Assembly (NCBI GenBank): GCA_003560215.1
Contig: PWIY01000198.1
Coordinates: 1-20,937, forward strand
Direction: 5' to 3'
From: Bacteroidales bacterium
Lineage (GTDB): Bacteria > Bacteroidota > Bacteroidia > Bacteroidales > UBA7960
Length of the DNA: 20,937 nt
In this document: in pieces, positions 6,522-14,272 of the stretch
Numbering within the stretch: the stretch's first letter is position 1
Layout of the letters: each line of letters starts with the position of its first letter
The notes under the pieces: generated by a model
What the model was told of the DNA's origin: nothing
The model's input: only the letters and a program-made list of their open reading frames with translations
Databases searched by the model: none
Program-made: the position numbers and the translations under genes

Positions 6522-8371
6522 TGTCTTAATTCTTTTTCAAGGGTCATGATGGTTTCAAAGGCTTTCTGATAGGTGTGTCCCATTGGAATATCGCTGCCGG
6601 ACGGTGCAAAGCGGGCAAATTCACATGTATTGAGGCCCTCAAGAAATTTGCTTGCCAGGGTTTCGGGTACTTTTTTATCCCTGAACCTGCTTACCACATT
6701 CTCCTTGTTTAGTTTTGAAACAGGGATGTTCAGCTTGTCAGATACATACCCCCACAGCGCACGGAATACTTCGTCATAAAATGCATCTGCTTCCCCTTTC
6801 TTCATGGCAGCATTGGCTTTTCTCAATCGCTTTCCGGCAAGATTTCTGGCTTTCCTGGTCCTTTGAGTGGTGATGTCCTGCTGAAATTTTCGGTGTTTTT
6901 GCATCAAAAAGATAAACAGTGCCAGCAAGATTAGCGGGATCAGCAATAACAGATAAAATGTAAAACTTCTGAAAAATACGTACCCTACGGGCTTCCATGT
7001 TCCCCCGTCAAGGCTGATGAACCGGATATCACTGGCAAGCCTGGCGAGCGGTTGCACACCTTCCCGGTCTCTTGCTGTTGCCGGATCACCGCTTACACTG
7101 ATCTCAAAAGGCCCTTCACTGAGGGTCACATAGACTTTTTTCCCGGGATCAAAAAAACTCAGTTGTATTTCAGGAATTGTAAAACTTCCTGTTTGTCTTG
7201 GAATGACAAGGTAGTCAAATGTCCGGCTGCCACTGATGCCCCCGCTGCTTCTTGTGAAATTGTCTTTCACTTCAGGGTCAAATACATCAAAATTATCAGG
7301 GAAAGCCACAGGAGGTTCTTCAAGCATTCTCAGGTTTCCCTTACCTTCTATGGTAATTGTCAGGTTGGCTGCATCATTTACTTCCAGTTGCCGGGGCTGT
7401 ATTGTGGCTGACAACTCATAATGCCCCGTTGTACCCCGGAACCCGGAAGGCCTGCCTGATTCAGGAAAGGGTTGAACCCGAAGGGTCAGCGGATTGGATG
7501 CGGCCACATGTCTGACGGTTCTGAATGAATCAAAGGGTGAACCCCTGAAAAAATCATCAAAAAAACTTCCCGGTCTTCTTTGTCTGTCAGTTTGCTGCAT
7601 CCTTACCTGCATTTCCACCTCCATGGGTTCAATGCGCAATTCACCGGTGCGTTGCGGAAAAACAGCCACTCTCCTGATCTCTGCCACATTGTAAGTTATG
7701 CCGTCGATCACGGTTGTTGTTGAAGACGGCTGACCACTTCGGCTAATATTCTCTGACCACATCCCCTGAAACCCGGGCAGGGCCTCAATGGTGTAGTTTG
7801 TAACCGGAAGCCTGGTATAAAGACGATATGTAACGACCACCTGTTCTCCGGGAAAAGGCTCGGTATTATTGGCCTCAGCCCGGATAAAAATATCTTTTTC
7901 TGTGGGCATTTCCGGAACCTGATCCGGAATATCAGGATCTTTATCCTGCCGGGGGGAGGTGGTGTCTGCAGGTATAACCCGGATGGCGATGGGGTTTGTC
8001 TGATGTTTTTCTCCGTCTGCATCCGAAGTTGCGGCCCCGATTGTAAATTCTCCTTCTTCCAGAGCCTGCAGTACATATGAATATGAATAGGAAACAGTGG
8101 TGGTTACCTGGTTGTTCATGATCCGGGTGGAACTGCTCGATGATTGACTTGGTCCTGAAAGTATTCGAAAGTCAGACAGGTCGGGTGCCTGAAAATCATC
8201 AGGGCGTTCGTTCAGGGTAAAGGTCAGCCTGAATTGCTGCCCGACCGCCACCTCACCGGGAGCTGAGGCCCGGAATTCAATCTCCTGGTCTGCAATCAGG
8301 TTTGTATTGCCCGCCGCCATCAAAGCAACAGGGATGATGAACACCAAAAAGACCAGCATTATCCTTTTCAT
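6518..8371 (-). CDS. batD: BatD, large periplasmic membrane-anchored Bat protein
   Basis: This protein has 617 residues. It has a signal peptide (1-20), a long beta-rich periplasmic region (FRASAPGEVAVGQQFRLTFTLN; VVVTYRLYTRLPVTNYTIEALPGFQGMWSE; TIPEIQLSFFDP) with several Ig-like repeats, one membrane helix (about 466-490) and a cytoplasmic helical tail of about 125 residues. The periplasmic segments match the oxygen-tolerance (BatD) family. The tail contains FYDEVFRALWGYVSDKLNIP and CEFARFAPSG (583-592), a motif shared with the upstream BatD-like gene. It lies between batC (15 bases upstream) and batE (4-base overlap). BatD is thought to be a scaffold linking periplasmic and cytoplasmic parts of the complex. 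Confidence 0.9.
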   Translation of the reverse strand: MKRIMLVFLVFIIPVALMAAGNTNLIADQEIEFRASAPGEVAVGQQFRLTFTLNERPDDFQAPDLSDFRILSGPSQSSSSSTRIMNNQVTTTVSYSYSYVLQALEEGEFTIGAATSDADGEKHQTNPIAIRVIPADTTSPRQDKDPDIPDQVPEMPTEKDIFIRAEANNTEPFPGEQVVVTYRLYTRLPVTNYTIEALPGFQGMWSENISRSGQPSSTTTVIDGITYNVAEIRRVAVFPQRTGELRIEPMEVEMQVRMQQTDRQRRPGSFFDDFFRGSPFDSFRTVRHVAASNPLTLRVQPFPESGRPSGFRGTTGHYELSATIQPRQLEVNDAANLTITIEGKGNLRMLEEPPVAFPDNFDVFDPEVKDNFTRSSGGISGSRTFDYLVIPRQTGSFTIPEIQLSFFDPGKKVYVTLSEGPFEISVSGDPATARDREGVQPLARLASDIRFISLDGGTWKPVGYVFFRSFTFYLLLLIPLILLALFIFLMQKHRKFQQDITTQRTRKARNLAGKRLRKANAAMKKGEADAFYDEVFRALWGYVSDKLNIPVSKLNKENVVSRFRDKKVPETLASKFLEGLNTCEFARFAPSGSDIPMGHTYQKAFETIMTLEKELRQ

Positions 8372-8386
8372 GGGTCAGTGAGTTAT

Positions 8387-9103
8387 TTACCAGTTTCTTC
8401 GGGGTGTGGGTACAGCTGTTGTGTCTGCTTTTCTTTTTACATTTTCCTGGACATTTTGCTCCTGGCGGTTCAGCGCATCGAGTATTCTCTCTGCGTCTTC
8501 AGGGCTAAGCTGTCCGGAAGGAAGTTCCTCCGTCTCAGGGTCACCCGGCATCTCATCGGGCCGGGCATCTTCAGGCTGTTGATCCTCTTCCTGACCTTCC
8601 GGCTGGCCTTCCTGCTGCTGCTCATCATGCTCCTGATCGCCTTTTTCGCCCGGGGCCTCCTGGTGTTCAGGGGGCATTTCCTCCAGCAACTTCATGGCAT
8701 AGGCCAGGTTGTAGCGTGTGTCTTCATCTTCCGGATTCAACCGCAGTGATTCCTTGTAAGATTCAATGCTTTCAGGTATTTTTCCGGCGCCCAGCTGACT
8801 GTTTCCCAGGTTATGCAATGCATCTGCACGGATTGATGATTCACCGGCCAGGTGGTTTAAAGTTTCAAACACCTCTGCTGCCTCCCCGAGCCTGCCCTGA
8901 CGGTAAAGGGAGTTGCCGAGGTTGAACAGGGCTTTGGTGTTGTTACTGTCTTTTTCCAGGGCTTTCCTGAACTTTTCCTCTGCCTGTGAAAAGTTTCCCT
9001 CTTCGAACAGGCGGTTCCCCTCCCGCAGCAATCTTAGCCCTTCGGTGTGCTGTGCAGGCGAAGTCATCAGCAATATGAGAAGCAGCATCAAGTGTGTTTT
9101 CAT
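8387..9103 (-). CDS. batC: BatC, TPR protein with acidic Gln-rich linker
   Basis: This protein has 238 residues. A hydrophobic N-terminus (1-17) looks like a signal peptide or anchor. About three TPRs follow (24-140; EGNRLFEEGNFSQAEEKFRKAL, ALFNLGNSLYRQGRLGEAAEVF, YKESLRLNPEDEDTRYNLAYAMKLL). Residues 142-198 are a low-complexity linker of Glu, Gln, Asp, Gly and Pro. The C-terminus AERILDALNRQEQNVQENVKRK (204-225) is the conserved end of BatC proteins. The ATG overlaps the batB stop by 4 bases, suggesting coupled translation. TPRs probably dock partners of the Bat assembly in the periplasm. The long disordered spacer evolves quickly and should not be used for family assignment. Confidence 0.88.
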   Translation of the reverse strand: MKTHLMLLLILLMTSPAQHTEGLRLLREGNRLFEEGNFSQAEEKFRKALEKDSNNTKALFNLGNSLYRQGRLGEAAEVFETLNHLAGESSIRADALHNLGNSQLGAGKIPESIESYKESLRLNPEDEDTRYNLAYAMKLLEEMPPEHQEAPGEKGDQEHDEQQQEGQPEGQEEDQQPEDARPDEMPGDPETEELPSGQLSPEDAERILDALNRQEQNVQENVKRKADTTAVPTPRRNW

Positions 9104-10167
9104 TTCTGCCGGTTATTTTCAGGTTGAGTTTGGTGATTCAGCCAGGGAAGAGTCCTTAGCCATTGGTTCTTCTTTTCTGACAAGAGCAATTCAATCAATA
9201 GCAAACAAAATGCCAGAACAACAAAGAAGTGATAACGGCTCTCATATTCGGTAAAGATAAACGTTTCATATGTTTCCGTTTCCATCTGTCTGATTGATTC
9301 CAGGATTTCACCCAATCCCATTCCTGTTTCTCCGCCGTGGCGAAAAACCCCTCCGGTGATATCTGCAATTTGCCGGAGCATTTCTTCGTCGTACCTGGAT
9401 ATCACTGTGTTGCCTTCTTCATCCCTCAGATAGCCCCTCTGCACGCCCCCGGTATAGGCAGGTACCGGAGCTCCCTCACGACTGCCAACCCCTACTGTGT
9501 GTATGGTTACGCCTTGTGATTTTGCCCTCCGTGCAGCTTCGGCCGGATTGTCATCATGACTTTCTCCGTCACTTACAAGAATGATGGCTTTTCCTGCCGA
9601 ATCTTCTTCCGGAAATGAAGCAAGTGCCCTGTCAATGGCTGCTTCTATGGCGGTGCCCTGTACAGCTGCACTTTCGGTATTAATGGGTCTGAGCAGCATT
9701 TTTGCTGCCCTTACGTCTGTGGTAAGTGGAATCCGGGTATGTGCGGTGCCGGCAAAAACCACGAGGCCGAAGCGGTTATTGCCCGGCTGGTCGAGCAGAC
9801 GGTTCACTGCCAGTTTTGCACGCTCCAGCCGGTTGGGTGACATGTCTTCGGCCATCATACTTCGGCTGACATCAAGGGCCACGACAATGTCAACCCCCTC
9901 CAGGGTGGCTTCCTCCATTCGGCTGCCGGTTTGTGGGTTCATGGCTGCGAGGGTGAGCAGGGCAAAAACTACCATCAGCAAAACAAACTTTACCCGGCGT
10001 CGGTTCGTCGAGAACAGAGGGCTTAAATATGGGAATACCTCTTTCCGAGCAAAGCGTTTCAGAGCTCTTCTCCTGAAATACCCGGCGAGAATAAATACCA
10101 GGAAGAACAGGGGAATCAGCAGAAAAAGGATGGCCCATTCGGGATGTTCAAAACGAATCATATCCAT
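9100..10167 (-). CDS. batB: BatB, von Willebrand A membrane protein
   Basis: This protein has 355 residues: two N-terminal membrane helices (about 11-29 and 59-76), a VWA domain and a C-terminal helix (about 307-326). The metal-ion-dependent adhesion site is intact: DVSRS (D99, S101, S103), T172 in GTAIEAA and D200 in LVSDGE. The segment MAEDMSPNRLERAK is the usual BatA/BatB signature. A VWA domain of this kind binds a divalent metal and partner proteins. It follows batA with a 22-bp gap and overlaps batC by 4 bases. Start choice is either M1 or M3; M1 was kept. Confidence 0.93.
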   Translation of the reverse strand: MDMIRFEHPEWAILFLLIPLFFLVFILAGYFRRRALKRFARKEVFPYLSPLFSTNRRRVKFVLLMVVFALLTLAAMNPQTGSRMEEATLEGVDIVVALDVSRSMMAEDMSPNRLERAKLAVNRLLDQPGNNRFGLVVFAGTAHTRIPLTTDVRAAKMLLRPINTESAAVQGTAIEAAIDRALASFPEEDSAGKAIILVSDGESHDDNPAEAARRAKSQGVTIHTVGVGSREGAPVPAYTGGVQRGYLRDEEGNTVISRYDEEMLRQIADITGGVFRHGGETGMGLGEILESIRQMETETYETFIFTEYESRYHFFVVLAFCLLLIELLLSEKKNQWLRTLPWLNHQTQPENNRQK

Positions 10168-10189
10168 GGTATCGTCATTTTGTCTGTTT

Positions 10190-11179
10190 TCAGGGTATTG
10201 TCCGTAACCAGGTTTGTTTTAACAGGGTCTCCGCTCCCAGCAATGCCAGGGCAACCAGAAGCAATGGCAAATACGCATCCTGATGACGGGTATATTCAGT
10301 AACCTCGATCACAGAAGTTTCAAGGTCATCAATCGCTTCGTAAACCCCGGAAAGTGTGTCCGGCGAATCAGCCCAAAAAAATTCTGCGCCTGTCATGCTT
10401 GCCATTTGCAGCAGCAATTCTTCGTCAACCGGGATCTCCACCTCGCGGTACTGAACCCCGAACGGGGTTTCGAAAGGGTAGGGGACAGGTCCGTGGCTTC
10501 CCACACCGATTGTGTATACCCTGATATCATACAAAGCTGCAATTTCTGCGGCTGTAATGGGGTCGATTGACCCTGTATTGTTGATTCCGTCAGTAAGCAG
10601 GATGATTACCCTGTTTTCTGCTTCACTGTCGCGCAGCCTGTTGATGGCTGTGGCCAGACCATCTCCGATGGCGGTACCGTCCTCCACCATTCCGGTGGTC
10701 ACACCGGCAGCAAGCTGTTTGAGCAGCGCATGGTCAGTGGTCAGCGGGCACAGGGTAAAACTCTCGCCGCTGAAAACCGTCATCCCGATACGATCTCCTT
10801 CCCGGAGGTCTATAAAATCCAACGCTGTTTGCCGGGCGGCTTCCATCCTGTTCGGCGAGAAGTCTTCTGCAAGCATAGAACCGGAAATGTCCAGAGCGAT
10901 CATAATGTCGATCCCCTCCACGGTTACCTCCTCAATCACGTCTGATTGCTGGGGTCTTGCCATGGCTCCGATCAGCAATGCCAATGCGAGCATCCGCAGG
11001 GCAAACGGAAGGTTGATCATCCTCAGCCTGATGCTTTTTTTAATTCCCTCAGCAAAAGCCGAGTGGACATAATTGACAGATGCCGGACGTTTTGAGCTCC
11101 GGAGAAAATACCAGAGAACCAGCACGGGAATTACACCGAGCAGGTATAGAAACGAGGGGTATGCAAATTCAATGTTCAT
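10190..11179 (-). CDS. batA: BatA, von Willebrand A membrane protein
   Basis: This protein has 329 residues: helices at about 8-26 and 58-74, a VWA domain and a C-terminal helix (about 303-321). The metal site is complete, DISGS (D97, S99, S101), T169 in GTAIGDGL and D197 in LLTDGINN. The AEDFSPNRMEAAR segment parallels that of BatB, so the two are paralogues of the same scaffold. The PYPFETPFGVQYREVEIPVDEELL segment near residues 225-255 is typical of BatA. BatA and BatB probably face the periplasm with their VWA domains and pair with the MoxR ATPase or DUF58 protein. It lies 18 bases after the BatD-like gene. Confidence 0.93.
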   Translation of the reverse strand: MNIEFAYPSFLYLLGVIPVLVLWYFLRSSKRPASVNYVHSAFAEGIKKSIRLRMINLPFALRMLALALLIGAMARPQQSDVIEEVTVEGIDIMIALDISGSMLAEDFSPNRMEAARQTALDFIDLREGDRIGMTVFSGESFTLCPLTTDHALLKQLAAGVTTGMVEDGTAIGDGLATAINRLRDSEAENRVIILLTDGINNTGSIDPITAAEIAALYDIRVYTIGVGSHGPVPYPFETPFGVQYREVEIPVDEELLLQMASMTGAEFFWADSPDTLSGVYEAIDDLETSVIEVTEYTRHQDAYLPLLLVALALLGAETLLKQTWLRTIP

Positions 11180-11197
11180 GGATCTTTATCTGCCGGT

Positions 11198-12154
11198 TCA
11201 TGAATTGGGTTTCCACTGTTTGGCTGATTCTTCAGGAATGGTGGATTTGATAAACGCCAGCGCATTTTCCAGCATCATATCGTTTGTTTCTCCGTCAGGC
11301 CGGTACCTGGCAAATTTTACCAGATCGGCTGTATGCATGATATTTCTGAGGGTTGATTCTTTCGCGGATTTGCTTTTTTGGAGTGAAAATGCCTGCATGA
11401 TTTCGGATGTGGTCATTTCCATGGCGTTCAGATTGAAGCGTTGTTCAAGGTATTTGCGGATAATATCTGTCAGCTCACTGTGGTATTGCTTTACAAACCC
11501 TTTTTCCCATAGTTGTTTTCTCCTTAATGATTCCAGGCCGGAAATTGCGGCAATGTGCGGTGGTACCTCAGGGACTTCAGGCGCTGCATCAGTCGTACCT
11601 GTATCTTCTTTTGCTTTTCTGAACCTGACTTTTTTATGCAGATAATACAACAGGGCAATCAATGCCGCAGCGGCCAGTATCCATGGAAGAATTTCCCGCC
11701 ATGTAAGGGGAAAGCTGAACAATGGCTTAATGTCCCTGTATGCATCCTGCATATCAACTTCAACACCCTCTACTGACAACAACATTGCCCTGCTTTCAAA
11801 TACCAGGGTATCGCCTTCATCGGCATGGGAGAATTCAATCGGGGGGATCGCAAAATAACCCTCTTCCCAGGCTGTGATCCGGTAAACCTGCCGCAGTTGA
11901 ATGGTTGAGTCATCCAACCGGATTGTGTCTGTCTGACCGGATTCCAGTATTTCGATCTTGTTTCCGGGATCGATTGTTCGCGGCCATATCAGGGTACCTG
12001 CAGCCGGGGCCTCTGCTTCAATGATCAGTTCTGCCGGCTTCCCGGGAAGAATGTCATCGGGGTTCAGCCTTGCCTCCGCCTTTTGACCATTGGCTGTTGC
12101 TGCTGTTATGATCAGTAGCAGCCAGGATAATTTGATGGTGTGTAACAGGCCCAT
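11198..12154 (-). CDS. BatD-like protein (DUF4381-type) of the Bat operon
   Basis: This protein has 318 residues. A signal peptide (about 1-23) is followed by a periplasmic beta-rich region, a membrane helix (about 152-172) and a cytoplasmic tail of about 145 residues. The tail ends in LVKFARYRPDG (278-288), which matches FARFAPSG in the BatD tail. Spacing from the helix is also similar, so I infer a shared C-terminal domain. Such small BatD/DUF4381-like genes are regular members of Bat operons between the DUF58 gene and batA. It lies 23 bases after the DUF58 gene. Its periplasmic region is much shorter than BatD's, suggesting a distinct docking role. Confidence 0.8.
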   Translation of the reverse strand: MGLLHTIKLSWLLLIITAATANGQKAEARLNPDDILPGKPAELIIEAEAPAAGTLIWPRTIDPGNKIEILESGQTDTIRLDDSTIQLRQVYRITAWEEGYFAIPPIEFSHADEGDTLVFESRAMLLSVEGVEVDMQDAYRDIKPLFSFPLTWREILPWILAAAALIALLYYLHKKVRFRKAKEDTGTTDAAPEVPEVPPHIAAISGLESLRRKQLWEKGFVKQYHSELTDIIRKYLEQRFNLNAMEMTTSEIMQAFSLQKSKSAKESTLRNIMHTADLVKFARYRPDGETNDMMLENALAFIKSTIPEESAKQWKPNS

Positions 12155-12177
12155 TGCAGCTTCTTTCTCATTACATG

Positions 12178-13047
12178 TTAATGACTCCTTTGCCTGAAGA
12201 GTCGTTTTAGCGGGGGAACAAAATCCTTGTCTGTCGGGATTTCTGCGCGATCAACCCTGGCCCTGGAAAAAATTTCCCCAAGCAGTTCGTCATGCTCCCT
12301 ATTCCATTGATTGATATGTTTTTGTACCTTTTTATCTGAAGTATCAATCCAATAGTGTTTTCCGGTTTCCGTGTCCCGGAACCGCATCAGTCCCAGCGGC
12401 GGAAGTACTTTCTCGCGCCGGTCAAAGACCCGGAGGCAGATCAGGTCATGTTTCCTGCTTACAATATTCAATGCATCGCCGAAATACTTATCCTGAAAAT
12501 CAGAAATTACAAATGCCACTGAGCGTTTTTTGATCACGTTGCGAAGATATTTCAATGCCAGCGATATATCGGTACCGCGGCTTTCAGGACGGAAATTGAT
12601 CAGTTCGCGAATAATTCTCAATATGTGTGCCCTGCCTTTTTTGGGCGGAATGAATTTTTCCAGCTGGTCACTGAAAAAGATCACCCCGACCTTATCATTG
12701 TTGGTGATGGCAGAGAAAGCAAGCACCGCGGCTATTTCAGTCATCATTTCCTCCTTGATGCGTCCGGATGCACCGAACTCTCCCGAGCCGCTTACATCGA
12801 TAAGCAGCATCACCGTCATTTCCCTTTCCTCTTCAAAAATTTTGATAAAGGGGTGGTTGTATCTTGCCGTTACGTTCCAGTCAATATTTCGGATATCATC
12901 TCCGTACTCGTACTCCCTGACCTCTGTAAATGCCATTCCGCGACCCTTGAAAGCACTGTGGTATTGTCCCGCGAACAATTGTTGTGACAAGCCGCGGGTT
13001 TTGATCTCTATTTTCCTGACTTTTCTGAGCAGTGCAGCAGTTTCCAT
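12178..13047 (-). CDS. DUF58 protein with VWA-like fold
   Basis: This protein has 289 residues and no membrane helix. The DUF58 hallmark GDDIRNIDWN (49-58) is present, followed by a metal-site-like DVSGS (D84, S86, S88), so this is a DUF58/VWA-type protein. In these operons it sits between MoxR and the BatD/VWA membrane proteins and is thought to be the cytoplasmic partner of the MoxR ATPase. It follows moxR by 9 bases. The function is inferred from the conserved neighbourhood, not from any catalytic motif. Confidence 0.92.
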   Translation of the reverse strand: METAALLRKVRKIEIKTRGLSQQLFAGQYHSAFKGRGMAFTEVREYEYGDDIRNIDWNVTARYNHPFIKIFEEEREMTVMLLIDVSGSGEFGASGRIKEEMMTEIAAVLAFSAITNNDKVGVIFFSDQLEKFIPPKKGRAHILRIIRELINFRPESRGTDISLALKYLRNVIKKRSVAFVISDFQDKYFGDALNIVSRKHDLICLRVFDRREKVLPPLGLMRFRDTETGKHYWIDTSDKKVQKHINQWNREHDELLGEIFSRARVDRAEIPTDKDFVPPLKRLFRQRSH

Positions 13048-13056
13048 ATTGTAAGA

Positions 13057-14040
13057 TCAGGGTACTTCTACCGTATCAAGAATCTGGTCAATGATGTTTT
13101 CGGGCGTAACATTTTCTGCTTCAGCTTCATAGGTCAGTCCGATCCTGTGGCGCATTACGTCCGGACAAACAGCCCTGACGTCTTCAGGAATTACATAACC
13201 CCTCTGCTGAATGAAAGCAATGGCTTTGGATGCCAGTGCCAGATTGATACTGGCCCGGGGAGACCCGCCATAACTGATAAGCGGTTCAAGCCCGGGAAGT
13301 TTGTGGTCAGCAGGGTAGCGTGTGGCAAAGACAATGTCTGTAATATAATTTTCAATCTTTTCATCCAGGTAAACGTCCCTGACCACGCCGCGTGCTTTGA
13401 CGATATCGGCAGGTTCCACAACGGCTTCGGTTGATGGAAAATCCCGAAGCATATTTTGCCGTAGAATTTTTTTCTCATCTTCCCGGCCGGGGTAACCGAT
13501 CATGATCTTCAGCATAAACCGGTCGACCTGTGCTTCCGGCAGGGGATAGGTTCCCTCCTGTTCGAGCGGGTTTTCAGTGGCCAGCACCAGGAAAGGCTCT
13601 TCCAGAATGAAACTATGTTCTCCGATGGTAACCTGTCGTTCCTGCATGGCCTCAAGCAGGGCGCTCTGAACTTTTGCAGGAGCACGGTTGATCTCATCTG
13701 CCAGGATAAAATTGGAGAAAACAGGCCCTTTTCTTACCAGGAATTCTTCGGTTCTCTGGCTATAGATCATGGTTCCGATCAGATCAGCCGGCAACAGATC
13801 CGGTGTAAACTGAATGCGGCTGAACCTGGCCTTTACGGTATTGGCCAGTGATTTAATGGCCAGTGTTTTGGCAAGGCCGGGGACCCCCTCAAGCAATATA
13901 TGTCCGTTGGCAAGCATTCCGATGAGTAGCCTGTCTACCATGTCATGCTGGCCGACAATTACTTTTCCCATTTCCGACTTCAGGAGCTTCACAAATCCAC
14001 TTTCCTGTTGAATTTTCTCGTTGAGTTCTTTTATATCCAT
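13057..14040 (-). CDS. moxR: MoxR-family AAA+ ATPase of the Bat operon
   Basis: This is a soluble hexameric-type AAA+ ATPase of 327 residues. Walker A is GVPGLAKT (52-59 from the ATG at 14040), Walker B is ILADEINRAP, sensor 1 is LATENPLEQEGTYPLPEAQVDRFM and sensor 2 follows in GGSPRASINLAL; all are intact. MoxR proteins act as chaperone-like remodellers of VWA-domain partners, which matches the VWA genes downstream. The frame is also open to an ATG at 14064, but those eight residues (MRILISRH) lie between the gene and a candidate -7 box. The second ATG fits the MoxR N-terminus (MDIKELNEKIQQ) better. It is the first gene of the minus-strand Bat operon. Confidence 0.95.
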   Translation of the reverse strand: MDIKELNEKIQQESGFVKLLKSEMGKVIVGQHDMVDRLLIGMLANGHILLEGVPGLAKTLAIKSLANTVKARFSRIQFTPDLLPADLIGTMIYSQRTEEFLVRKGPVFSNFILADEINRAPAKVQSALLEAMQERQVTIGEHSFILEEPFLVLATENPLEQEGTYPLPEAQVDRFMLKIMIGYPGREDEKKILRQNMLRDFPSTEAVVEPADIVKARGVVRDVYLDEKIENYITDIVFATRYPADHKLPGLEPLISYGGSPRASINLALASKAIAFIQQRGYVIPEDVRAVCPDVMRHRIGLTYEAEAENVTPENIIDQILDTVEVP

Positions 14041-14066
14041 ATGGCGACTGATTAAAATACGCATAG

Positions 14067-14074
14067 CAAAAATA
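14067..14074 (-). promoter_or_regulatory. Candidate -7 element for the Bat operon
   Basis: On the minus strand TATTTTTG matches TAnnTTTG and would start transcription about 20 bases before the moxR ATG at 14040. No TTG-like -33 box is found at the usual 19-21 base spacing, so the call is weak. Confidence 0.3.
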
Positions 14075-14160
14075 CTTCCGCCTTCGATATATATTTTTTA
14101 TGGCATCGTTAAAAAATGTTAAAGTATTGATTGTCAGATTATAAAACCTTCTATAACAAT

Positions 14161-14179
14161 ATAATAAGTGGTTTATTAT
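14161..14179. repeat. Inverted repeat in the divergent moxR/ABC spacer
   Basis: ATAATAA (14161-14167), loop GTGGT, TTATTAT (14173-14179) forms a perfect 7-bp-arm dyad. It lies about 31 bases upstream of the -33 box of the ABC operon and about 90 bases upstream of the moxR -7 box. It could be an operator for either operon; the AT-rich context makes chance possible. Confidence 0.35.
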
Positions 14180-14209
14180 CGGCCAAATCCGTTTTTTCTT
14201 GGAAAAAGA

Positions 14210-14242
14210 TTTGGATTGTATTAAAAAAATTCCGTACATTTG
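14210..14242 (+). promoter_or_regulatory. Bacteroidota-type promoter of the ABC/GntR operon
   Basis: TTTG (14210-14213) and TACATTTG (14235-14242) are separated by 21 bases. Both match the -33 (TTTG) and -7 (TAnnTTTG) consensus known for this phylum, and the spacing is right. Transcription should start near 14247-14249, about 25 bases before the ATG at 14273. Confidence 0.7.
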
Positions 14243-14269
14243 TACTGTATTAGTTAAGTAGTACACTAA
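14241..14269. promoter_or_regulatory. Candidate operator (GntR/YtrA type) over the ABC promoter start
   Basis: TGTACT (14241-14246) and AGTACA (14260-14265) form an inverted repeat centred on 14253. A second dyad overlaps it: TTAGT (14250-14254) with ACTAA (14265-14269), and TAGT-AC-ACTA is nested at 14259-14268. The site begins at the end of the -7 box and covers the predicted transcription start, where a bound protein would block initiation. The downstream GntR gene is the natural candidate for binding it. Confidence 0.5.
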
Positions 14270-14272
14270 AAC

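Noticed and set aside
8378..8749. A strongly hydrophobic 123-codon plus-strand frame
   Set aside because: It is opposite the Glu/Gln-rich batC linker; GAG/CAG-rich codons read as Leu/Phe on the other strand, so the membrane-like look is an artefact.
9581..11072. Long plus-strand open frames across batB and batA (about 208 and 186 codons)
   Set aside because: They lie opposite intact VWA genes, are low-complexity in Ser/Arg/Ile and have no motif; typical mirror frames.
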